From assembly GCA_006384855.1 (NCBI GenBank), contig VCJN01002955.1, positions 472,501-536,500 on the forward strand: 64,000 bases of DNA, written 5' to 3'. The translations under genes and the position numbers were made by a program. This stretch comes from Tetraselmis striata (taxonomy: Eukaryota > Chlorophyta > Chlorodendrophyceae > Chlorodendrales > Chlorodendraceae). The notes beneath the pieces were generated by a model. The model worked only from the letters and a program-made list of their open reading frames with translations, was not told where the DNA came from and did no database searches. Shown here piece by piece: positions 45,365 through 54,262 of this stretch (position 1 is the first letter of the stretch; each line of letters starts with the position of its first letter).

Positions 45365-48172
45365 ATGGTGACCGTCCCAAGCCTCGTGAGTTTGGCCTCT
45401 TCCTCCCTAACCCCTAGCTCCTGCCTCGTTGTTTCCTTGATTTATTCATTCGTTCATTCATTCATTCATTCATTCATTCATTCATTCATTCATTCCCGCC
45501 TTGCCCCTCCTGTACCTACCTCTGGCACTCTTCGCCGTTCCCGATCTTTTCTCGACGCGTTTGCGCGGATGCACAACAGAGGGGCGACGGCTAATTCGTA
45601 ATCTCGCGCGGGCGACGGTGTGTTCGTGCCTTCAGGCGGAACTTACGGCCCTATCGAGAGCGGACGATCTTCTTGCCCGGCATCTGTCCTTCTTCGTGTA
45701 CTTCCTCGCCAAGAATGTGAAGGCCCAAGAAGTCGCCGACAACGAGATGCTCGAGAACGGCGAGGAGGAACGTGTCGTTGCCATCCACTCTCAGGATCCT
45801 ATCTTCAAGCGATACGAGGCGTTTCGCCGTGCGTGGGAAGAGACCAACACGTTTGTCCGTATCTTCATCAATAGACCGCTGTTCCAGAGGGCGACTTTTT
45901 ACTGGAACGCTCTGAAGTCATATCTTCCTGCGGAGGAGAACTTGCAGGAGATCGATGCTTTCATCAAGAAGTGTGGACAGTTACATGAGGTGAGTTCACG
46001 GAGTTTTGTCTTGCCGTCCTTCACGCGATGCCTTGCCTTTCCGTGCCAGTACGGTATATGTTCTAAAACCTAAACCCCGTTTGTTTTTCTTACCCAGGCC
46101 GGTAAGTGTGGTTTGGATGATGCTTCTGACGTGATCTACGGTATGGTTCAGTCACACCTGAGCGACTACCAAAACTGCGCGACCTTCAAAGATGCCCTTG
46201 GCAGGCTTTTCGGAGCTTGTAACTTGAGCAACTCCTACTTAGCGGAGAACATGGTCAGGAACCTACTGTCTTCCGAGATGTTTGGGTTGGAGGACTTCTC
46301 CGACGTCTACGTCCACGGAAAGGGTCGCGTCAACGTCTCGGGTCTCATCTCCGCAGTAACCTCGCCTGATTCTCTCCCAATGCTCATGTATGAAACGGTA
46401 CGTTTTCTTCCGGACGTCCTAATATGTTCCCCATCCTTCCCCATCCTACCCCATGCGCTGATACCGCTACCTTACAGTATGAACCTTCCGTGCGTCCCAA
46501 AAACTGCGTGACGTTATGTGCAGGAAACGTTTCTGACACCGCGCTCCATTTACGTTCGATTCGATGCGCGCAGGGGTCGCCGGGACCTGTCGAGGGGACA
46601 CACTCCAAGAGCCTCAGGGGAAAGTCCTTGCAGAAGAAAAGGTTAAGGACTCTCCCGCCCCCCGAGAATCGTCGCCGTAACAACGTGCTCGCTGGTGTGG
46701 CCTTTCATGAGGTGTCTGAGACCGACGAAGTTTCTATGGGAAAAACATTCTTCGAGTTTCCTCCTGAAGGTCATCATTTCATCTACAACGAGTGTGCGTG
46801 TCAGAACAACTGCACTACCCGCGTCAAGGAGAGAGGGTTCAACCGGTTTGATACCTGTACAACTCTATCTTCATCCTGCGAGGAAGTTGCGGCCGTGAGG
46901 CCGTTGTTCATGGGGTCTCAGGAGCCTATACAGGGCGGTATCCCTTGCAACGACATTGTGTTCAGGCTTGGAGGACTGGCGTTGACGAGGTTCCGCTTCG
47001 AAGAGGGGCAACGCATTCCCCAGGAGCCTGTCCCGCCTCATATGATCAGTGCTTGGTTGTACGTCGTTCAGACGTCTGATAGGAACCGTGATTCCTCTGT
47101 CTTCTTCGGATTCCGTATGAGTGAGAACGAGAATGGACCGGTTACATATGTGCACGCCTCCAAGATGGAGGCCCTTTTCCGCCTGAACTCACTTAACGAG
47201 CACGAGCGCCTGTCCCAGTGCGGCTTCAGCGAAGATGGCCTCTTTGGTGTGACGCTGGCCAACTGGGCGGTTCGGTTTTTCGGAGACAAGGAGAGGGACA
47301 TCATCAAGAATACTTTACGGCTTGAGTCAAGAGAAAAGGTTGCGACATACAATGCGACATTCAATGACTTCAGATTCTGCTTGTACAGGAAGGGGAAGCG
47401 CCAAGTTGTTTCGTGTTCTCTTGAGGGGGTTGTGGAGCCTCTACACCATTCCGAGTCCCTCGCCGTTGAAGACCCTACGGGAGCCCCTGCCCTTGCCCCT
47501 GTCACCGGAGGAGGTTCGAACCAGGCTCCCCGGTCCCCCGCCGTTGAAGACCCAACGGGAGCCCCTTCCCTTGCCCCTGTCACCGGAGGAGGTTCGAACC
47601 AGGCTCCCCGCCCCCCCGCCGTTGAAGACCATGGCCCTGTCCCTGTGCGCGTCGGAGTTTCCCTCCAGGATTTCGACCATCCGCCTGAAACCCCCCCCGC
47701 GTACACTTGTGCTGGAAATGACAACCACGCGGCAAACACATCGCCGTACGACGAGGTGTTCACCCTCGGGGGGTTTTCTCCGATTCTAAACTTCTCCATC
47801 GACCGGACAACGCCTGTCCACCAGACTCCCCGGTTCCTTACCGCGGGTGCAGGACTTTCAGAGGTTGTCAGTCCTCTAAATGTTGCTCTCAACGTCGAGG
47901 CGGAAGGCAGCGGAGGCAGCGGAGGCAGCGGAGGCAGCGGAGGCAGCGGAAACAGGCCGGCTCCAGGCGAGGTGCGTAGGGTGGTCATCACGAACTTGAT
48001 AACTGCTGGAGGAGAGGAACAAGCCGCGGAGGAGGCCGGGGAGGAGGCTGGCGAAGGCGGATGCGAGGCTGAAGAAGAGGGTGAAGGAGAGGGTGAAGGC
48101 GGGGGCGCGGGCGAGGGTCGTGCAAACGTCCGGAAGTCCAAGAGGAAGAAGACGTCTGTGCGCCGCGGTTAG
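45365..48172 (+). CDS. Spliced gene of unknown function with three apparent spliceosomal introns (about 789 aa)
   Basis: Exons proposed: 45365-45385, 45636-45989, 46098-46397 and 46478-48172, joining in phase 0 throughout to a single frame. Donors are gtgagt, gtgagt and gtacgt, and acceptors end tcag, ccag and acag after pyrimidine-rich tracts. The product has a helical N-terminal 220 residues (ELTALSRADDLLARHL ...), a basic segment, a Cys-containing domain (FEFPPEGHHFIYNE ... CNDIVFRLGGLALTRFRFEEG), a beta-rich part, and a low-complexity tail with a twice-repeated AVEDPTGAP unit, a GGSGGS run and an acidic then KRKK end. Residues just after intron 3 are less certain: an alternative acceptor at 46523 would change the frame for about 40 codons. 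No homologue is recognised. Confidence 0.6.
45386..45635 (+). other. Intron 1 of the spliced gene (contains ttca microsatellite)
   Basis: A 250-bp GT-AG interval from CTC|gtgagt to gtgccttcag|GCG. It holds a (ttca)n tract at about 45444-45496 and a ctaat word about 40 bp before the acceptor that could be the branch point. Removing it keeps the frame, whereas reading through meets stops. Confidence 0.6.
45990..46097 (+). other. Intron 2 of the spliced gene
   Basis: A 108-bp GT-AG interval with donor GAG|gtgagt and acceptor tttgtttttcttacccag|GCC. The flanking exons are both in phase 0. It is the strongest splice pair of the three. Confidence 0.75.
46398..46477 (+). other. Intron 3 of the spliced gene
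   Basis: An 80-bp GT-AG interval with donor ACG|gtacgt and acceptor ctaccttacag|TAT. An alternative acceptor, tatgtgcag at 46523, is possible. Confidence 0.6.
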
Positions 48173-48201
48173 TCTTAATTTTTTATGTAGTAACCCATAA
48201 A

Positions 48202-48681
48202 ATGTCGAACGATATCCCAATATGTAAAGATTTGATTATGGATGTCCCCTCGCACACCGCGGCCGCTGTAGCAGACTCCGCGTGCAATTCTGATCCTATC
48301 GTTGTCCGAGAAGTCACCTGTCCCGAGTACGGCGAGTACGTCGGGTGCGTGAAGTGGTTCTCAAACAACATTGGATACGGTTTCGTTACCGTTTATACGG
48401 ACGGTGAGATGAAGGGGCGGGATGTTTTTGTGCATCACAGCGGAGTTAAGCCACTCAACAGCAATTACAAGACGCTTCAGAAGGGCGAGTACATCAGCTT
48501 TGATTTGGGGGCGAGCGATAACGGAAAGCAGGCGATAAACGTTACTGGTGTGTACGGCGGCCCCCTCATGTGCGACCACCGTCCGAACTTCCAGAAGGTC
48601 ACGGTGTGCGCTCCAGCAAGCAGTTGTTTCAGTAACATGAACGGTGGTGGCAGGAACGGAGGTTCGGATCATACCAGTTGA
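48202..48681 (+). CDS. Cold-shock-domain (Y-box-like) nucleic-acid-binding protein (159 aa)
   Basis: Residues 45-120 are a cold-shock OB fold: RNP1 is KWFSNNIGYGFV (51-62), RNP2 is DVFVHHSGV (74-82), and the final strand is GKQAINVTGVYGG. Such domains bind single-stranded RNA or DNA and melt structure; eukaryotic Y-box proteins package mRNA. The N-terminal 44 residues and the short C-terminal tail (GGGRNGG) lack other domains. It lies 29 bp after the spliced gene on the same strand. A role in viral mRNA stability or translation is inferred. Confidence 0.88.
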   Translation: MSNDIPICKDLIMDVPSHTAAAVADSACNSDPIVVREVTCPEYGEYVGCVKWFSNNIGYGFVTVYTDGEMKGRDVFVHHSGVKPLNSNYKTLQKGEYISFDLGASDNGKQAINVTGVYGGPLMCDHRPNFQKVTVCAPASSCFSNMNGGGRNGGSDHTS

Positions 48682-48712
48682 AAGCTTGAAAAATCTGTTT
48701 ACAGAAACAAAC

Positions 48713-49903
48713 ATGACGACCACCCCGCAAACAATTTTACAAGCATACAAGACACACCTATACGTGGTTTCGGAGAACGAGGGGTCTGAAGGCGGGAACA
48801 AACCGCTACTGAAACACCACCCTGTAGTTCATGGCGAAGAAGAGAAGTTACGGCTATCGGAACTGTATTTCCACTTGCCTTACTATGGAGTCGACCAGTC
48901 CTCGACCGACGACCCTCCAAACTTTGGAGATTCTGCAATTGCAGATTTCACGTTCATGCCGTCATCGGATGTTGCAACCACAATCCGGCAGAACCTGTTA
49001 AACAACATAACAGCATCTCCCGTCTCGGAATCGTGGTTCGTGGACCACGATTCGCTTGATGCGTGGTTTTCCCAGATTCTGAAGCAGGCGTGCCTGGATG
49101 CAGCCGGCTTGAAGCAGGATCCCGATTCTGGGAGCAGCATGCCACATTTGTCTTTGGAAACCATCAAGTCCTCGTTCTATAGGAGGTACCTTCTGAACGA
49201 GCAGACGAATGAAGACATCGCAGACATTCTTTCCACCACTCGCGCGAGCATGGCGGAAACCTACACAAATCCCGAAGCTCTGCGCCCGTATTTTGCGTGG
49301 AGGTACATAGACGTCATGTATCCCGGAACAGAGAGAGTCGAGTACTTCCTTGTTGAGAGGGTTCACCTTTTAACGAAGATTGTTTTCATAATGGCGATGT
49401 TCCACCCGAAGGGCGCTGTTCCGGCGGGGACGATCGATGGGATCGATGGCCTTGACTTTTCTAAAGTTCTAGATGTTCTGGGGCGTCTCATCGTGTTCAT
49501 GGTGAAGCAGTCCCTTGTGTACACCAGTATCGGGGATCCCACCACCGAAATATCGATCGACGACGACGCCAAGCGGAACTCGGAGCTCAGCCATAAAATT
49601 CACAATAATTCTAGGACTCTTATAAAAAACAAGGATTACGTTCAAAGGACCCAGGATAACCTGCGTTCCCTGGTAAACGCGGACAAGTATGTGAAGTCCA
49701 CAAGAACCAGAGCCTGGTACACCATGGTGGGGCTTGTGGTCCTACTGGCATTGGCGGTGGGGTCCATGGCTGTTTCCTATGCGAGGGGCAGAACTGGCGA
49801 GATGAACCTTATAGCTGGGGTGATTGTCCTGGGAGTCGTAGCATTCGAGGCCGTCAAGGGAATTGACAAATTGTTCACTCTCCCGGTTTCGGTTTTTGAG
49901 TAA
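48713..49903 (+). CDS. Membrane protein with large soluble domain and two C-terminal helices (396 aa)
   Basis: ATG 48713 gives a long hydrophilic, helical N-terminal domain. A predicted coiled segment lies near residues 290-330 (HKIHNNSRTLIKNKDYVQRTQDN), and two membrane helices at about 338-360 and 368-386. The C-terminal hairpin anchor leaves the soluble domain in the cytosol or virion interior. The family is not recognised. It is sandwiched between the cold-shock and primase-helicase genes on the same strand. Confidence 0.65.
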   Translation: MTTTPQTILQAYKTHLYVVSENEGSEGGNKPLLKHHPVVHGEEEKLRLSELYFHLPYYGVDQSSTDDPPNFGDSAIADFTFMPSSDVATTIRQNLLNNITASPVSESWFVDHDSLDAWFSQILKQACLDAAGLKQDPDSGSSMPHLSLETIKSSFYRRYLLNEQTNEDIADILSTTRASMAETYTNPEALRPYFAWRYIDVMYPGTERVEYFLVERVHLLTKIVFIMAMFHPKGAVPAGTIDGIDGLDFSKVLDVLGRLIVFMVKQSLVYTSIGDPTTEISIDDDAKRNSELSHKIHNNSRTLIKNKDYVQRTQDNLRSLVNADKYVKSTRTRAWYTMVGLVVLLALAVGSMAVSYARGRTGEMNLIAGVIVLGVVAFEAVKGIDKLFTLPVSVFE

Positions 49904-49942
49904 ATTCCGGGGCGGAAGAAAATGTGACGAGAAAATCAGACT

Positions 49943-52747
49943 ATGGCATTCTTCGTCGGAGGCAATCGACGCGGATCGCAATTTTACGCGTATCTCGATA
50001 ACTTCAAGCTGGACACGTCCTCCTCCGGGAGGTCTGCCGCGCCGAGCCACACGATGTTCGGGCAGAGAAACGGCTCCTACAAGATCCCGCTTGTCGAGCA
50101 GGAGGAGTTTCTTGAAAAGTATTCTCAAGAAGCGTTGAGGTGTTCGAGGTCCAGAGGCGACGAGGTTTGTATAGTCGAGCGCCACAGAGATTTCGGTCCC
50201 GTGGTCATAGACCTAGATTTTAGGTACGAGCTTCCTGTCAGCGGTCTAATAAGCCGGAGGCACGACCACGCCCTGGTGGACGACTTCATAAGGGAGTACT
50301 TCGCGGTTCTGTCGTCGTGGGTGGTTCTTCCCTCGGGCGGCGTGGAGGTTTACATTATGGAACGGCCTGGGCCCCGGGTAGAGAAGGGAATAATAAAAGA
50401 CGGTATCCACATAGTTGTACCCGAGGTTGTAACCGAGTGTAAGCTTCAGGCTATGGTCAGAAAGGAAGCGCTGTATGCGTGTGGAAGGGTTCTGAACAGT
50501 CTCAATCTGAAGAACTCCGTTGAGGACGTCATCGACGAAGCTGTTATTCAGAGGAACGGGTGGATACTTCTAGGAAGCAGCAAGGCCGGTGTTCCCGCGT
50601 ACGAGATAACCCGCGTGATAAGGGTTAAGCACGACTCTCACGGGTTCACGCGAACGAACGTCCCCTTCGTGACGCCGGAAGACGACACTGGATACACGGA
50701 GCTTGTTAAGAGACTGTCAATAAGAAGGTGTTCGGAGAGGGATGCGGTCCCCGTACACTCTTCCAGGCAGGCGGATGTCCTTCGGATGAAACACATCGAG
50801 GAACATGCCAACGCCATGAAGCGGAGCCATCCAGATCTGCAGGTGGTGGAATGCGGCGCCGTTTCGCGGTGTTGCGCCAGTGACTTCGACTTGGCGAAGA
50901 AACTCGTCGGAATCCTATCGGACTCCCGTGCAGACGAGTTCGATACCTGGATGAAGGTAGGGTGGTGTCTTCATAACCTCGACGACAGGCTTTTACCCGA
51001 TTGGGTTGATTTTAGCAGAAGATCGTCAAAGTTTCAGGAAGGTCTTTGCGAAGAGGTGTGGAAGCACATGGTGGTCCGAAGCGATCGCGTTCTGAAAATA
51101 GGGAGCCTTCGTAAGTGGGCACAGGTGGATTCCCCGATTGAGTATGCCAACATAAAGCGGGAACAGAACGTCGGGTACGTCAGAGCGGCCATAAGCGGTT
51201 TGCATCACGACGTGGCTCTGGCGACGTACAACGTGTTCATGGGAGAGTTCGTCTGTTCCAATGTAAAGAACAACCTGTGGTACCGTTTCTCCAACCACAG
51301 GTGGCGGACGTGCGACTCCGGCACGGTTCTGCGAATCATGCTTTCGACAGAGATTTACACCCTTTTCAAGGAGGAAGCCAACACTGCGATGCGCATGGCC
51401 GATGTCGCGGGAGGAGGTTCCGAACACCCCCAGGCGATCATCGCCGAGAAGATGAACAAGAACGCGGACCGTCTTAAAACTACTTCTTTCAAGGACGCCG
51501 TGATGAAAGAGCTGAAGGATCATTTTTACAAGGAGAATTTCGAGGCCATGCTCGATGAGAAACCCAACTTGATTGGTTTCGACAACGGGGTTTACGATCT
51601 GGACGCCAGGGAGTTCCGGAAGGGGGTACCGGAGGATATGCTGACGTTCTCCACCCGGGTAAACTACATTGAATACGATCCCACGGACCCTTATTACGAT
51701 GACATAAACGCCTTCTTCGCGAGCGTCCAGGTTAAGGAGGACCTTCGGGAGTACCTCTTGAAGTTCCTCGCGAGCTGTCTGCACGGTTCCGTTCGGGAAC
51801 ACAGTTTCCACATCGCCCAGGGAGTGGGGTCGAACGGTAAGTCGATGACGATAGAATTCTTCGAGAAGGCGATAGGAGACTACGCGGTAAAACTCCCTGT
51901 TGCGTTTTTGACCCAGAAACGCGGACATTCTGGTGCCGCGAGCCCTGAGGTGATGCGCCTGAAAGGAAAACGGTTCGCGTGTCTCCAGGAACCCGGCAAT
52001 GACGAGCGTCTTAACGTGGGTCTTATGAAGGAGGTGACGGGGGGGGACGTTATAGTGGCGAGGGGGCTCTACAAGGACTGTATCGAGATAAAGCCCCAGT
52101 TCAGGCTCCTTCTCACCGCCAACAACCTTCCCGAGGTCCCGTCTGCTGATGGAGGCACATGGCGACGCATAAAGCTATTGCCTTTCAACAGCAGATTCGT
52201 CGACAAACCCGACCCCGAAAAGGTAAACGAGTTCAAGACCGATTACGATCTTTCGGGTAAGCTCCCCCAGCTCGCGCCGTACCTTTTGTCGTACCTGATA
52301 GACCTGTATTATGACTACCTCGAGAACGGTAACCCCCCTCCCGACGATGTTACCGCTGCCACCGACGAGTACAAAAGGAGGAGCGATCACATGCAGCTGT
52401 TCATCGACAAGTATATCGAGATCGACGTGGATGCGTACTTGGACTTCAACGAGCTTTTCGATCTCTACAAGGAGTTTGCCTTGGACGAGACAAAGGGCCA
52501 GTATCCACGCCGCCAGGAGTTCATAGCCAACATCAGGAGCCTCGTGAAGCTCGACGGGGTCACGAACGACGGGGGGAAGGGGGCGCGCATCGCAAAGGGG
52601 GATTTAAAGACGTGTTTGCTTCCGAAAGAGGCTGTGGAGGCTCGTGAATACAGCGACAACAATGAAAGTGAGAAGAATGAAAAGAGTGAGAAGAATTACA
52701 AGAATGAAAAGAATGAAAACGCGGAGGGGGAAGACGAGTTCGAGTGA
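49943..52747 (+). CDS. D5-like primase-helicase (AEP primase plus SF3 helicase, 934 aa)
   Basis: The N-terminal part is an archaeo-eukaryotic primase: VVIDLDFRYE (DxD catalytic pair, about residue 86) and KDGIHIVVP (about 152). The central D5_N-type region leads into an SF3 helicase with Walker A GVGSNGKS (about 627-634), a Walker B-like strand RFACLQEPG, and the sensor LLLTANNLPEVPSADGGTWRRI. The last 30 residues are a low-complexity Lys/Asn/Glu tail. This protein primes and unwinds DNA in replication of nucleocytoviricots and is one of their hallmark genes. Nothing suggests truncation. Confidence 0.93.
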   Translation: MAFFVGGNRRGSQFYAYLDNFKLDTSSSGRSAAPSHTMFGQRNGSYKIPLVEQEEFLEKYSQEALRCSRSRGDEVCIVERHRDFGPVVIDLDFRYELPVSGLISRRHDHALVDDFIREYFAVLSSWVVLPSGGVEVYIMERPGPRVEKGIIKDGIHIVVPEVVTECKLQAMVRKEALYACGRVLNSLNLKNSVEDVIDEAVIQRNGWILLGSSKAGVPAYEITRVIRVKHDSHGFTRTNVPFVTPEDDTGYTELVKRLSIRRCSERDAVPVHSSRQADVLRMKHIEEHANAMKRSHPDLQVVECGAVSRCCASDFDLAKKLVGILSDSRADEFDTWMKVGWCLHNLDDRLLPDWVDFSRRSSKFQEGLCEEVWKHMVVRSDRVLKIGSLRKWAQVDSPIEYANIKREQNVGYVRAAISGLHHDVALATYNVFMGEFVCSNVKNNLWYRFSNHRWRTCDSGTVLRIMLSTEIYTLFKEEANTAMRMADVAGGGSEHPQAIIAEKMNKNADRLKTTSFKDAVMKELKDHFYKENFEAMLDEKPNLIGFDNGVYDLDAREFRKGVPEDMLTFSTRVNYIEYDPTDPYYDDINAFFASVQVKEDLREYLLKFLASCLHGSVREHSFHIAQGVGSNGKSMTIEFFEKAIGDYAVKLPVAFLTQKRGHSGAASPEVMRLKGKRFACLQEPGNDERLNVGLMKEVTGGDVIVARGLYKDCIEIKPQFRLLLTANNLPEVPSADGGTWRRIKLLPFNSRFVDKPDPEKVNEFKTDYDLSGKLPQLAPYLLSYLIDLYYDYLENGNPPPDDVTAATDEYKRRSDHMQLFIDKYIEIDVDAYLDFNELFDLYKEFALDETKGQYPRRQEFIANIRSLVKLDGVTNDGGKGARIAKGDLKTCLLPKEAVEAREYSDNNESEKNEKSEKNYKNEKNENAEGEDEFE

Positions 52748-53104
52748 TTTCGAGTGAAATCAAGCACAGTACTGGTGAGTACTGTGTCCCTGAGTACGGG
52801 AGATTACTGTGTCAGAGTACTGGAGAGTACTGGAGAGTACTGTGTCCCTGCGTTGGCACAGGTACGTAATGATGTGCTGCGTCGGCTGCGTCCGCTGTGT
52901 CGGCACAGGTACGTTGATATGAGGAGAATACGTACAAAACAGGGGGACGCGTCGCGACCACCCATTTCACGCATTTCACCGATTTCCCTTCAAACTACTT
53001 ACACGCACACGCTGACACTCGCGCTGACACATGAGACCCACCACCGACCCACCACCAACCCACCGCCCACCCAGCCAAGCACCCAGTCAGGCAGCCAGTC
53101 AAGC
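52748..53104. repeat. 357-bp spacer with gagtactg repeats and C-rich leader
   Basis: From 52765 to 52850 the word gagtact recurs about six times, with a doubled gtactgtgtccctg. A second doubled unit, ggcacaggtacgt, occurs at about 52854-52867 and 52904-52917. The right part (52995-53104) is an acac/ccacc/cagcc-type tetranucleotide-rich leader ending at ATG 53105. No gene is supported. The repeats could be an origin-like or regulatory array. Confidence 0.6.
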
Positions 53105-54181
53105 ATGAAGTGCCTAGGCTTTGTCCCCAGTGCCTCTGGAAACGGCAGCTCCACCCGGCTTCCTCCTCTCTGTGACAGGGATAGCGGCGCGGGGTTTCTC
53201 TGTACGGGCTGCGCCAACATCTGCGTGACGAGGGGGGCCTGGTCAGCGGCCCTGGGCACAGTTGAGGCCGAGCCGTTCGTCATCGTTCAGAACAAGGCCC
53301 GCCGAGACCACGTCGCGGTTCTGCCTTGGAACAACGGAAGGCCGCGCCGAAACCAGCGCGCGCACGCTCCGGATCTTGTGAATCGCAGGTACGGGTCGTT
53401 CATCAAGGACCCGCACTGTAAGTGGCCGTGTTTCTTCGTCGCCGGCAAAGGCCGACCGACTTTCATCGAGTCCAGAGGCGTTTCCAAGAGGGGCTTGACG
53501 GATGTCGTGCCCTTGGTCAAGCTAAGCCAGGAGAAGCCCGAGGCTACGGCCCGCCTTCTCGACGGTGAGCCTGTTCTCCCGGCGCGCGAGGCCCAAAAAG
53601 TGCTGTCGCGTCTTGCGAGGGTGGACGAGAAGGACAACGGCAACGCCAGCGGACCCATCGCCGCCGCAGCGGAGGTCAAAGCGTCGCCGCGAAATCCTGG
53701 CGCGGGGGACCCGTTGCGTCCCGGTGCGTACCGCTTCGTACCGGATCCCGGTATGGAGGACAGGGTTGTCGATAAGGCGTTTGACAAGGTGTCTTCGAAA
53801 CTGGACGAGATGAACAGGGCCGTTATGGCCCAGATCCGGACGGAGGACCGTCGCGGCGACTCCCGGGGGATCGACAGCATCTTGAAGAAGTTTAATAGGG
53901 GCAAGACCGAGGTGGAGGCGGCGGTGTCGTCCATCCAACGGGACAATGCGCATCTTCGCGAGCAAGTTCAGAAACTGTTCGGTATTGCCAACGTTCTTAA
54001 GAGGAAAATCGAGGCGGTGGAGGGGCAGGTCGCGGGTGTTGATGAAAGGGTTGTAGACCTAGAAGAGGTCGCGGGTCCAGGGCTGCAAGCGAAGGTCTCG
54101 CGTCTGGATGACGAGGTTATCCCCGACATCTGGAAGAAGATCGATAGCCTGCACATTCTCTTTAACCGGTTGCGAAAGTGA
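53105..54181 (+). CDS. Hypothetical protein with zinc-like N-terminus and C-terminal coiled coil (358 aa)
   Basis: ATG 53105 follows a C-rich leader. The first 80 residues have several Cys (PPLC, GFLCTGCANIC, HCKWPCF) that may bind zinc. A basic region and a disordered middle follow. Residues 220-358 form a long coiled coil (KVSSKLDEMNRAV ... VEAAVSSIQRDN ... VEGQVAGVDERVVDLEEV). The layout suggests a trimeric fibre or scaffold element near the fibre gene at 54263. No family is recognised. Confidence 0.6.
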   Translation: MKCLGFVPSASGNGSSTRLPPLCDRDSGAGFLCTGCANICVTRGAWSAALGTVEAEPFVIVQNKARRDHVAVLPWNNGRPRRNQRAHAPDLVNRRYGSFIKDPHCKWPCFFVAGKGRPTFIESRGVSKRGLTDVVPLVKLSQEKPEATARLLDGEPVLPAREAQKVLSRLARVDEKDNGNASGPIAAAAEVKASPRNPGAGDPLRPGAYRFVPDPGMEDRVVDKAFDKVSSKLDEMNRAVMAQIRTEDRRGDSRGIDSILKKFNRGKTEVEAAVSSIQRDNAHLREQVQKLFGIANVLKRKIEAVEGQVAGVDERVVDLEEVAGPGLQAKVSRLDDEVIPDIWKKIDSLHILFNRLRK

Positions 54182-54262
54182 ACCCGTGAAGTGTGGACCA
54201 ATGTGGATGTGGTCGCGGTGCACCGCGAGCCTGTAACTTCATTTTTCTCCCCGACCGATCAA

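Noticed and set aside
45444..45496. (ttca)n tract considered as coding (SFIHSFIH repeat)
   Set aside because: It lies inside a good GT-AG intron and reading through it breaks the frame with the next exon.
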